From positions 1-18,108 of the forward strand of contig JBKJNH010000043.1 in the NCBI GenBank assembly GCA_046596055.1: a stretch of 18,108 bases of DNA. Direction: 5' to 3'. Of this stretch, positions 5,305 through 12,941 are shown one piece after another; within the stretch, counting starts at the first letter, position 1, and the number at the start of each line of letters is the position of its first letter. The notes under the pieces were generated by a model. It was not told where the DNA came from and did not search any database. It worked only from the letters and a program-made list of their open reading frames with translations. The stretch comes from JANPEF01 sp046596055 (GTDB lineage Bacteria; Eisenbacteria; RBG-16-71-46; DASYSL01). Made by a program: the position numbers and the translations under genes.

Positions 5305-6829
5305 TCGCGGCGCCGTCGGGCACGAGCAGGTTCTCCGCCTCATCCAGCGGCTTCCCGTGGCGGGCCTGCTCCTCGATCTTGCCCGCTTCACTGCCGAGTC
5401 CTCCCTCGGCAGGAGTCGAGACGGCCTCGTCGCCGCCCCCACGTGGGGCGGCGACCCGGGCCATCCCGGTTTCCCCCTTCGAACTCGCGGCCTCAGGCGG
5501 GGGGCCGCCGCGCTCTTCGATGATCACGGGAACGCCACGCGGAAAAACGACCTCGCGGGCCTCGTCGGGCATGCTGATCCCGTGTTCCTGGAACGCGCGC
5601 TTGACCAGCCGGATGACGGACGAGCGCACCTTGATCCAGCTGTGTTCGCGCCCGTCGATCCAGTAGTACAGGCGCAGATCGACCGTGGACTTCCCCAGCC
5701 CCTCGGCGAGCACCATGGGCTCGGGGTCGGCGAGCACGGCGGGGTGTTCGCCGAGGACCTTGAGTGCGACTTCCTGCGCCTCGCCGATGGCATCGTCGTA
5801 GCCGATGCCGACCACGAGGCTGTCGCGGCGGTTGGGATTCGCCGAGAAGTTGATGAGAGTCCCCTTGTAAACGGACGCGTTGGGGATCTTCACGAGGTTC
5901 CCGTCGAGCGTCATGAGCACCGTGGTCCGGACGTTCAACTGCTGAACGAAGCCCTGCTGTCCGGCCACCTCGATCAGGTCGCCGGGCTCGAACGGACGCT
6001 CGACGCTGAGGATGATGCTGGCCAGGAAGTTCTCGGTGATGTCGCGGAAGGCGATGCCCACGGCAAGGCCGATAAGCCCGGTGCCGCCGACGAGGGTGAG
6101 TGCGAGCTGCGTCAGCCCCGACACGCGCAGAACGATGTAGGTGCCGACGAGGAAGACCAGCGCCCCGGCCATGCCGGCAAGCACTCCGCGGAGGAGCTTC
6201 GCGCGCACGCGCGGCCGAAGCATCACGCGCGCAATCCGCGCGACGAGCCACCCCGTCAGCGCCGACAAGCCCAGCGTCACCAGCCCGAAGAGCACGAGCG
6301 GAAGCGCGCGGACGCCATCCCGCCATACCTCCTGCAAGCCGCCCCGCGCAGCCGCGAAGTTCCACGCCGAGGGTTCGATCACCTCGATCCGATTGGCCAC
6401 GGCCGCGACGTCCTGCGTGTTCCGCGCGAGGTCGCCGGCCCACTGGCGAAGTTCCGGCGTCTCGGTCTGGCCGCCCAGGAAGACAACCCCGGCCTCGACC
6501 CGCACCACCGGCTCGACGAACCAGCCGGTCGCCTCGAGCACGCTCTGGAGACGGGCCCGGATCTGATTATCCTGCGCCGTGGGCTCGACATCGATGCGCG
6601 CGGGCGCTTCGGTCGGCGCTTCCTCTGCTCCGGCCCTGCCCTCCGCAGCCGCGGGTGGAAGGCTGGGCGTCGGCACCTCCTGGGCCCATACGTTGCCGAC
6701 GGTGGGCAGGCCGCCGGCACCCGGAACCACCGGGCCGCCCAACGGTGCGAGCGCGGCCACGCTGGCCAGGAGCGCCGGCAGAATCCCCCTGCCTGTCGTC
6801 ATGCCGAGACCGCCGACCCGTTTGCTCAA
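5279..6829 (-). CDS. BON-domain MscS-family mechanosensitive channel
   Basis: 516 residues. A hydrophobic leader (about 10-50, ending VWAQ) precedes a Pro/Ala/Glu-rich stretch and a BON domain (about 85-150, with DNQIRARLQSVLEATGW and the VFLGGQTETPE strand). Three membrane helices follow at about 175-200, 213-238 and 241-272. The last is the pore-lining helix with GLIGLAVGIAFRDITENFLA, and the MscS beta domain has FEPGDLIEV and VKIPN. The channel should open under membrane tension to release solutes in hypo-osmotic shock. The start is TTG 6829, with GAGGGGG just upstream; the next ATG (6802) has no good site. The C-terminal tail (about 430-516) is low complexity and ends close to gene debris; its last residues after ENLL may be read-through past a lost natural stop. 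Confidence 0.9.
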   Translation of the reverse strand: MSKRVGGLGMTTGRGILPALLASVAALAPLGGPVVPGAGGLPTVGNVWAQEVPTPSLPPAAAEGRAGAEEAPTEAPARIDVEPTAQDNQIRARLQSVLEATGWFVEPVVRVEAGVVFLGGQTETPELRQWAGDLARNTQDVAAVANRIEVIEPSAWNFAAARGGLQEVWRDGVRALPLVLFGLVTLGLSALTGWLVARIARVMLRPRVRAKLLRGVLAGMAGALVFLVGTYIVLRVSGLTQLALTLVGGTGLIGLAVGIAFRDITENFLASIILSVERPFEPGDLIEVAGQQGFVQQLNVRTTVLMTLDGNLVKIPNASVYKGTLINFSANPNRRDSLVVGIGYDDAIGEAQEVALKVLGEHPAVLADPEPMVLAEGLGKSTVDLRLYYWIDGREHSWIKVRSSVIRLVKRAFQEHGISMPDEAREVVFPRGVPVIIEERGGPPPEAASSKGETGMARVAAPRGGGDEAVSTPAEGGLGSEAGKIEEQARHGKPLDEAENLLVPDGAAITPRSPRS

Positions 6830-7071
6830 CGCACCCCCTCTTCCAGAGTTTCGCCCTGCGCCCCAACCTCACGATCGACTGCCGCTCCATCGGGCGCAAC
6901 CCCGAACGATGCGAAAGTCCCAGGGATTCCGCCTGCCTCAAAGGGGTTGGACTTCCAACGGTCCCGTGCTTCACTTATCAAGACACGCTCGCTGCGTAGA
7001 GATTGTCCGGGGCAGGGTTGGCATCGGACTCGAGCGAGAACCCGAGGTCATCTAGACGAAAGGATGGGATC

Positions 7072-7485
7072 ATGAGGTTTCCGACACTCGCCTTGCTCCT
7101 GCTGGCTGCCCTTGCGACTCACGGATGCGGCAGCAAGTCGATCCCGCTGAGCATCGATCCCGGAATTCCCGCCGCACAGGGACAGCTGAAGGTCGGCACG
7201 ACGGAGAATGGCAACACGAAGATCGAGCTCTCCGTCGAGCACCTCGCCCCGCCGGATCGCATCGCCTCCGACGCCACGGTGTACGTCGTGTGGGTGCGCT
7301 CGCGCGAGGGCGCAGCGCAACCGGTGAACCTCGGCGGGTTGATGGTCGATAGCAAGCTCAAGGGCGAACTCGTCACCGTCACGCCCCTGCGGAATTTCTT
7401 GCTCTTCGTGACGCCCGAGTCCTCGCGGATCGTGACCACCCCGACCGGGAAAGTGCTGATCAACGCCGGGATCGACATGGACTAG
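7072..7485 (+). CDS. Small lipoprotein of unknown function
   Basis: 137 residues from ATG 7072, with AAAGGA 8 nt upstream. A hydrophobic leader ends in LATHGC, making Cys19 a plausible lipidation site, although the residues before it are not an ideal lipobox. The body has alternating strands with TVYVVWVRSREGAAQPVNLG and KLKGELVTVTPLRNFLLFVT. That layout resembles the extracytoplasmic domain of RskA-type anti-sigma factors, but no zinc-binding domain or sigma gene is present, so the likeness may be only structural. The last four bases are shared with the stop of the convergent small gene (7482-7646). The 242-bp gap back to the MscS start should hold divergent promoters, though I see no convincing motif. 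Confidence 0.75.
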   Translation: MRFPTLALLLLAALATHGCGSKSIPLSIDPGIPAAQGQLKVGTTENGNTKIELSVEHLAPPDRIASDATVYVVWVRSREGAAQPVNLGGLMVDSKLKGELVTVTPLRNFLLFVTPESSRIVTTPTGKVLINAGIDMD

Positions 7486-7646
7486 CGGATGCCGGCGTGG
7501 TTGACGGCGAAGTGGAGCGCGTCATGCGTCGTCAGTGCGTAGGCGACCAATCGCTCCGAATCCTCGGATCGCGCAGTGTCCTGGTGCACGGCAGAGCCCG
7601 GTACTCCTCCCGTGCCGATCGTGACCTTTCCATCCATTCCCGTCAT
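7482..7646 (-). CDS. 54-aa small protein downstream of FMN reductase
   Basis: This ORF starts at ATG 7646, with GAGGTG 6 nt upstream; that site overlaps the TGA stop of the FMN reductase gene (7657-7659), indicating translational coupling. The N-terminal half is polar and Gly-rich (MTGMDGKVTIGTGG). The C-terminal half reads SERLVAYALTTHDALHFAVN and could form one amphipathic helix. There is no signal peptide or membrane segment. I do not recognise it. Its TAG stop lies within the same CTAG as the stop of the convergent lipoprotein gene. The ribosome binding site and tight spacing support it as real. Confidence 0.55.
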   Translation of the reverse strand: MTGMDGKVTIGTGGVPGSAVHQDTARSEDSERLVAYALTTHDALHFAVNHAGIR

Positions 7647-7656
7647 GTCGCCCACC

Positions 7657-8247
7657 TCACTTCACGCCGGCGTCTTCGACCGGCCGCGGCAGGGCCGTGT
7701 AGACGCGGCCGACGAAGGCGTGAAACTCGGTGATGAATCCGCGAAGGAACTCCTCGGTCTTCTCGTTCGTCACGCGGCCGTCCTCGAGAATGAGGCCCGG
7801 AGTGAACTGGATGTAGGCCTCGGGCGAGTTCATCTGCGGCGAGTTGCAATAGTTGAGCACGCCGCGCAGGTGTTGCTGCGCGACGGCCGTGCCGATGGCG
7901 CCCGGCGAGGCGCCGATCACCGCCGAAGGTTTGCGCTGCAGCGAGTTCTGTCCATACGGCCGGCTGGCCCAGTCGAGGGCGTTCTTCAGGGCGCCCGGGA
8001 TCGAGCGATTGTATTCGGGGGTGACGAAGAGCATCGCCTCGGCCGCTTTAATGGCGTCCTTGAGAGCCCTTGCCGGCGGCGGATAGTTCTTGTCGAAGTC
8101 CGGGCTGTAGAGCGGAAGGTCCTTGTAATGGATCTCGGTGAACACGAGACCGGGCGGGGAGAGACGGATCAAGGCTCTTGCCAGCAGCCGATTGATCGAA
8201 GTACTCGAGAGGCTGCCGACGAAGTAACCGACCTGGAAGGGCTGCAT
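7657..8247 (-). CDS. NAD(P)H-dependent FMN reductase (ChrR/flavodoxin-fold family)
   Basis: 196 residues. The flavodoxin-like fold of the NADPH-dependent FMN reductase family (PF03358) is shown by the phosphate-binding loop GSLSSTSINR (11-20), the flavin-contact motif TPEYNRSIPGALKNALDW (76-93), and KPSAVIGASPGAIGTAVAQ (106-124). Such enzymes reduce FMN, quinones, chromate or azo dyes with NAD(P)H in the cytoplasm; the true substrate cannot be told. The start chosen is ATG 8247 because GGAGG lies 8 nt before it; another ATG two codons upstream is only 2 nt from that site. It is followed by the small gene at 7482-7646, with the downstream ribosome site inside its stop. The 139-bp gap to the divergent gene at 8387 should contain both promoters. 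Confidence 0.9.
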   Translation of the reverse strand: MQPFQVGYFVGSLSSTSINRLLARALIRLSPPGLVFTEIHYKDLPLYSPDFDKNYPPPARALKDAIKAAEAMLFVTPEYNRSIPGALKNALDWASRPYGQNSLQRKPSAVIGASPGAIGTAVAQQHLRGVLNYCNSPQMNSPEAYIQFTPGLILEDGRVTNEKTEEFLRGFITEFHAFVGRVYTALPRPVEDAGVK

Positions 8248-8386
8248 GCCCATGACCTCCGGGAAAAAGGAAGGGACCGTTTCATCGAGCGGACTCCCAT
8301 TCCCCGGGCGCGTCAACAAGTCCCCGCTCATTCCGCCGGGAACGGCCGAAATGGACGTCGCTTCGTTCCGGGAGTAGCGTGCTCAC

Positions 8387-9001
8387 ATGAATGAACACTC
8401 GGCACCGGTCGAGGTTTCCGCGGGCCCGGGCGTCACGTCGACGGGTGACCCCCTCCCTTCGCACTGCGAGATCATCGAGGTGCGGGTTACGGAATTCCGT
8501 CAGCTCTTCAACGCGATCGACCCCTCTCCGTTTCACGACCGGGACCTGGACCCGAAAGCCGAGGAGTTCATCGCCGGCTGGTCCAGCGACATTCGCAGCT
8601 CTGCCAGGCTCGCTCTCCTCGTGCACGTGGAACACCCACCGGACGCCGCGGACTCGGTGGACATCCTGCGCGACGCAGTGCATCAACACTTTCGCCGCAG
8701 GGCCGAGGCCACGCGGAGGCGACTACGCGCGTTGTTCCACCGCGGCCGCATTAGCCTGGCCATCGGGCTCGTGTTCCTCGGCATCATGAGCTGGCTCGCG
8801 AACATGATTCCCGGTGCTGCGGAGGGAGGCGGCTATCGCCTTGTCCTGCGGGAAAGCCTGGTCATCGCGGGCTGGGTCGCAATGTGGCGACCCATGGAAG
8901 TGTTCCTCTACGACTGGTGGCCGATCCGCCAGGAGGCGAGGTTCCAGGATCGACTCGCGGCGATGCCGGTCCAGATCCGATACGCGTCGCGACCGTCCTA
9001 A
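8387..9001 (+). CDS. Conserved two-helix membrane protein of unknown function
   Basis: 204 residues. The N-terminal soluble part (about 27-100) contains VTEFRQLFNAIDPSPFHDRD and DPKAEEFIAGW, strings I associate with an uncharacterised conserved family, then LALLVHVEH. A basic stretch (102-121, HFRRRAEATRRRLRALFHRG) precedes two hydrophobic helices at about 122-142 and 153-170. The tail WRPMEVFLYDWWPIRQEARF is Trp-rich. Both ends are probably cytoplasmic. The start is ATG 8387, with GGGAG about 12 nt upstream, a loose fit. It is divergent from the FMN reductase gene and precedes the peptidase gene by 118 bp. No function is proposed. Confidence 0.78.
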   Translation: MNEHSAPVEVSAGPGVTSTGDPLPSHCEIIEVRVTEFRQLFNAIDPSPFHDRDLDPKAEEFIAGWSSDIRSSARLALLVHVEHPPDAADSVDILRDAVHQHFRRRAEATRRRLRALFHRGRISLAIGLVFLGIMSWLANMIPGAAEGGGYRLVLRESLVIAGWVAMWRPMEVFLYDWWPIRQEARFQDRLAAMPVQIRYASRPS

Positions 9002-9119
9002 AATCGACGATCAACCTTTCTCGCCCGGGATCAATCCAAGAGTCGAGTTCCGAGCTGCCCGGTCCGAATCCCCGGATCGCGGGAGCGCATCCGATGCTCC
9101 CCTCGCGCACGAGGAACCG

Positions 9120-10568
9120 ATGATCGGCCGAGTCCTCCTCCATGTCGCGCTCCTCGTGTCGATCGTGAGCCCGACGTCTGCAGAGTCCGCCACCGCGAGC
9201 TACCACGTCCGCATGCTCCCGGCCTCGCTGCGACTGTCGGTGAGCGCGACGATCGCGATGTCGGGCAGCAATCTGCTCATGGACGCCTCGCGGCCCGCCG
9301 GCATCCCGGAACTGGACTCCCTCGGGTGGTCCGGGCTCGTGTCCCGACTGCGCGTCACGGATGCGTCCGGACAGGAGTTGAAGGTCGCGATCGCCGGCGA
9401 GAACCGCTGGATGCTCGCGGAGCCTCACGCGGGCCCGATCGGACTCGAGTACGACGTCGACTATTCGATTCTTGCCCGCCACGGCTGGCCCGCTCCGCGC
9501 GAGGCGGCGTATGCCGACTCGAACCATCTCGTCCTGGTCGGTCGCTCGCTCTTCATCACCGCCGCTGGAACGGGCGCGAGCGAGGTGACGTTCGATCTCC
9601 CGAAGGGCTGGCGTCCGGTCACGGCATGGCGGCCTCGCAGCGGATCCGGGGCGCAGTACGACGTCCCCTCCCGTGGAGAACTCGTCGAGAACCTGTGCGT
9701 CCTGACACGCTCCGACGTGGACGAGGTCCTCGCCGGCGAATTCCGGCTGCACGTGATCGCGCTCGGGCACTGGCAATCTTCACGCCCGGCCGTCCGCCGG
9801 ATCCTGGAACCAGTAGTTCGTCGTTACGAGGCCGCCATGGTCCTCTCGTCGCGCGTGGACTACGTCGTCGTCTTGTTGCCACAACTCGAGGGCGGGGCCG
9901 AGTCCTATCGCTCCAGCTTCGCGTTGACGATCGGGAGTCCGTCCTCGGCGGTGAACAGCTCGACGTGGGGCAACACGGTCGCCCATGAGATCTTCCACGT
10001 CTGGAACGGCTGGCGACTGCACGGCGAGGACTACGCGAGCTCCCAATGGTTCCAGGAGGGATTCACGGAGTACACCGCGAACGCGACCATGGTCCGCTCG
10101 GACTTGCTGAACGAGGACGAGTTTCTTCGCATGCTCTCGCGGCACGTGCAGCGCTATCGAACGCTGACCACCACGTTCGAGAACATCGGAACGCGCAAGG
10201 GTCCCCCGCTCTATAGCGGAGGCGCCCTGATCGCGTTCTCGTGGGATGCGATGATTCGCAGCGGGAGCGTGGACGGGCACACACTCGCCGACTTCTGGCG
10301 GGAACTCCTGCGCGGAACCGGCGACGGCAAGCGGGCGTACCGCTGGACGGACATCCGCGAGGCGCTCGCGCGCACCGCTCCCGGCGATTGGGAGGCGTAC
10401 TACCAGGCGCACATCCGCGGCGACACGCCCCTGCCGCTCGTCCCGACCCTCGCTCTGGTCGGCCTGCGCCTGGTGCGAGGGAAGGATGGAAGCGAACGCA
10501 TCGAAGCAGATCCGGCGTCGACGCCTGCGGCGAAGGCGCTGTGGCGGGATCTAGTGATGCGCGACTAG
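9120..10568 (+). CDS. M61-like (glycyl aminopeptidase family) secreted zinc metallopeptidase
   Basis: 482 residues from ATG 9120, with GAGGA 4-5 nt upstream. A signal peptide covers about residues 1-22 (LLHVALLVSIVSPTSA). The N-terminal beta domain (about 27-180) has the M61-like stretch GLEYDVDYSILARHGWPAPR and NHLVLVGRSLFI. The catalytic domain has HEIFH (289-293) and WFQEGFTEY with Glu313 as the likely third zinc ligand; Glu290 would be the catalytic base. M61 enzymes are usually about 600 residues with a C-terminal PDZ domain; this one stops near residue 482 with no recognisable PDZ. It should act in the periplasm or outside the cell on peptides of unknown identity. It converges with pilU, 25 nt away. 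Confidence 0.87.
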   Translation: MIGRVLLHVALLVSIVSPTSAESATASYHVRMLPASLRLSVSATIAMSGSNLLMDASRPAGIPELDSLGWSGLVSRLRVTDASGQELKVAIAGENRWMLAEPHAGPIGLEYDVDYSILARHGWPAPREAAYADSNHLVLVGRSLFITAAGTGASEVTFDLPKGWRPVTAWRPRSGSGAQYDVPSRGELVENLCVLTRSDVDEVLAGEFRLHVIALGHWQSSRPAVRRILEPVVRRYEAAMVLSSRVDYVVVLLPQLEGGAESYRSSFALTIGSPSSAVNSSTWGNTVAHEIFHVWNGWRLHGEDYASSQWFQEGFTEYTANATMVRSDLLNEDEFLRMLSRHVQRYRTLTTTFENIGTRKGPPLYSGGALIAFSWDAMIRSGSVDGHTLADFWRELLRGTGDGKRAYRWTDIREALARTAPGDWEAYYQAHIRGDTPLPLVPTLALVGLRLVRGKDGSERIEADPASTPAAKALWRDLVMRD

Positions 10569-10593
10569 AAGCGGTGCCAGCCTTTCCCTTTCG

Positions 10594-11766
10594 TCAGGCC
10601 GCCTCGTCGCGTTCGCGGAGGGTGAACTGCGGCGCGCCGGGGGCCCCGGCTCCCGCGGCGGTCACAGTTCGAATCGAACCGCTCTCGGCGGAGTCGCCGG
10701 CCTCCTGCAGCTTGGTCCGGATCCTCAGGTTGTTCGCGCTGTCGGCCTGCTGGAGCGCCTCCTCGAGCGAGATCTGCCCGGTGCGGTAGAGGCGATAGAG
10801 CGCCTGGTCGAAGGACTGCGAGCCATCCTGCTCGTTCGCCTCGACCGCCGACTTGAGCGCCGCGATTTCCCCCTTGGCCACGAGTTCGGCGACGCGGGGA
10901 GTGTTGAGCATGATCTCGATGGCCGCAACGCGCCCCTTGCCGTCGGCTCTGGGCACCAGGCGCTGCGAGACGATCCCGCGCAGGTTGAGGGCGAGCTGGG
11001 CGTACATGGCCTCGTGAGTCTCGGGAGGAAAGAAGTTCATCACCCGCTCGACTGCCTGGTTCGCGTTGTTGGCGTGCAGCGTGCCGAGAACAAGGTGTCC
11101 CGTCTCGGCGAAGTGGATGGCCGCCTCGACCGTCTCGAGATCTCGCATCTCGCCGATCAGGATCACGTCGGGAGCCTGCCGGAGCGCGCTCTTGAGCGCT
11201 GCGGCGAACGACTCGGTGTCGACCCCGACTTCGCGCTGCGTGATCACGCAACCCTTGTGCCGGTGCACGAACTCGATCGGGTCCTCGATCGTGAGGATGT
11301 GGCCGCGCGTCCCGGCGTTGCGATGGTCGATGAGCGCCGCGAGCGTCGTGGACTTTCCGGAGCCGGTCGCGCCCGTGACCAGAACCAGGCCGCGCTTCGC
11401 CAGGACCAGGCCCTCGAGGGCCTGCGGCAGGGCCAGGTCGGCGGAGCTGGGAACGTCAATGCGGATGAGGCGCGCGACGAGTCCGACCTGCCCGCGCTGG
11501 CGGAACACGTTCAGGCGAAACCGACCGACCCCGGCGACGAGATGCGCCTTGTTGAGCTCGCGGGTGCGGTCGAACTCGGCCGCGTCGGTCGCCGTGAGTG
11601 CGTCGCGGATGATCGCCTCCACGGTGGCGCCGTCGAGCGGTTGGTCGCCGACGGGCACGGTCGATCCGTCGATGCGATAGAGCGGCGGCGACTCGGCCGT
11701 GAGGTAGAGGTCCGAGCCGTTCTTCTCCTTCAGGCCAATGAGCAGCGCATCCAGTCCCGGAATCAT
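10594..11766 (-). CDS. pilU: Type IV pilus retraction ATPase PilU
   Basis: 390 residues. Hexameric secretion ATPase of the PilT/VirB11 class: Walker A GATGSGKST (132-140), Asp box TIEDPIEF (159-166), Walker B APDVILIGEMRD (198-209), and His box AETGHLVLGTLHANNANQ (220-237). PilU rather than PilT is indicated by TQREVGVDTESF, HANNANQA, the LNTP segment and the DSANNLR ending; PilU usually works as an accessory to PilT in pilus retraction at the cytoplasmic base. The C-terminal tail after about 360 is a variable Ala/Gly-rich region. The start is ATG 11766, with GGGGAGG just upstream. It is the last gene of the pilus unit, 22 nt after pilT. Confidence 0.93.
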   Translation of the reverse strand: MIPGLDALLIGLKEKNGSDLYLTAESPPLYRIDGSTVPVGDQPLDGATVEAIIRDALTATDAAEFDRTRELNKAHLVAGVGRFRLNVFRQRGQVGLVARLIRIDVPSSADLALPQALEGLVLAKRGLVLVTGATGSGKSTTLAALIDHRNAGTRGHILTIEDPIEFVHRHKGCVITQREVGVDTESFAAALKSALRQAPDVILIGEMRDLETVEAAIHFAETGHLVLGTLHANNANQAVERVMNFFPPETHEAMYAQLALNLRGIVSQRLVPRADGKGRVAAIEIMLNTPRVAELVAKGEIAALKSAVEANEQDGSQSFDQALYRLYRTGQISLEEALQQADSANNLRIRTKLQEAGDSAESGSIRTVTAAGAGAPGAPQFTLRERDEAA

Positions 11767-11788
11767 GGTCCTCCCCTTCCCGTCGTGC

Positions 11789-12931
11789 TCAACGCTGGAA
11801 CAGTCCGGACTTCTTCTCGGGTTCGGGCACGGCGCGTACCGGCGTCGCAGGGTCCCCGGCGCCCGGTCCGCCGCTCATGCCCGCGCCCTCGAACAACTTC
11901 GGATTCGACGACTTGCGCATCGCCTCCTCGCGCGACAACTTGCCCTGCATGACGAGGTCGCGCAGCGATTGATCGAGGCTCTGCATGCCGAACTGGGCGC
12001 CGGTCTGGATGACGGACAGGATCTGCGCCGTCTTGTCCTCGCGGATCATGTTACGAAGCGCCGGCACGCCGACGAGGATCTCGAGCGCCGCAACGCGGCC
12101 CCGGCCGTCCTTCGTCGGCAGCAGGGACTGGGCGACGACGCCTTCCAGCGACTCGGAGAGCATCGTCCGCACCTGCGCCTGCTGATTCGCCGGGAACACG
12201 TCGATCATGCGGTCGATCGTCTTCGCCGCCGAGTTCGTGTGCAGGGTGGCCATCACGAGGTGGCCCGTCTCCGCCGCCGAGATCGCGAGCGCCGTCGTCT
12301 CCAGGTCGCGCAACTCGCCGACCAGGATCACGTCGGGATCCTCGCGCAACGCGCCACGCAGTGCGTTGATGAAGGAGTCCGTGTGCGGCCCGACCTCGCG
12401 CTGGTTGACGAGGCAGTTCTTCGATTCGTGCACGAACTCGATCGGATCCTCGATCGTGAGGATGTGCCCGTGCCGGACGCGGTTGATGTAGTCGACCATT
12501 GCCGCGAGCGTCGTCGACTTGCCGGAACCGGTGGGTCCGGTGACGACGACCAGCCCCTTCTCCCGCGACGCCAGATCGCGCAACACCTTTGGCAGGCCGA
12601 GGTCCTCGAGCGACAGGATCTTGTTCGGGACGAGTCGGAACACCGCCGCGATGCCCCGCTTCTGCAGCAGCAGGTTGCCGCGGAACCGGGAGACGCCGGG
12701 GATCTCGAAGGCGAAGTCGAGGTCGTGTCGCTCCTCGAAGGCGCGCTTCTGTTCGTCGTTCAGGATGTCGAACAGCACGGCGCGGGCCTCATCGGCGTCG
12801 AGCGCCGACATCTCCAGCGGCGTCATGTGTCCGCGGATCCTGAGAAGCGGCGACACGCCCGAGGAAATGTGCACGTCCGATGCGCCCTCTTCCTTCGCGA
12901 AGGAGAGCAACGCGGTCAGATCGAACGCCAT
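11789..12931 (-). CDS. pilT: Type IV pilus retraction ATPase PilT
   Basis: 380 residues from ATG 12931, with AAGGGGG upstream; an upstream in-frame extension overlaps the preceding gene and was rejected. The N-terminal PAS-like domain has GASDVHISSG (16-25). The RecA-like domain has Walker A GPTGSGKST (132-140), Asp box TIEDPIEF (159-166), Walker B DPDVILVGELRD (198-209) and His box AETGHLVMATLHTNSA (220-235). The AIRNLIRE-like motif essential for retraction in PilT appears as PALRNMIRE (family knowledge). The C-terminal tail (about 345-380) is Pro/Gly-rich and ends in KKSGLFQR. The protein powers pilus depolymerisation and twitching. It sits between the PilB-like gene (10 nt upstream) and pilU. 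Confidence 0.95.
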   Translation of the reverse strand: MAFDLTALLSFAKEEGASDVHISSGVSPLLRIRGHMTPLEMSALDADEARAVLFDILNDEQKRAFEERHDLDFAFEIPGVSRFRGNLLLQKRGIAAVFRLVPNKILSLEDLGLPKVLRDLASREKGLVVVTGPTGSGKSTTLAAMVDYINRVRHGHILTIEDPIEFVHESKNCLVNQREVGPHTDSFINALRGALREDPDVILVGELRDLETTALAISAAETGHLVMATLHTNSAAKTIDRMIDVFPANQQAQVRTMLSESLEGVVAQSLLPTKDGRGRVAALEILVGVPALRNMIREDKTAQILSVIQTGAQFGMQSLDQSLRDLVMQGKLSREEAMRKSSNPKLFEGAGMSGGPGAGDPATPVRAVPEPEKKSGLFQR

Positions 12932-12941
12932 CGCGCCCCCT

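Noticed and set aside
6830..7071. Possible sigma-70 promoter (TTGGAC with TTATCA) in the MscS/lipoprotein gap
   Set aside because: The spacing between the two hexamers is about 22 nt, too long for a convincing promoter.
5357..7075. Long open frame (572 codons) on the plus strand opposite the MscS channel gene
   Set aside because: It is antisense to a clear BON-MscS gene, rich in Arg/His/Asp as expected of a GC-rich shadow, and shows no domain or ribosome site.
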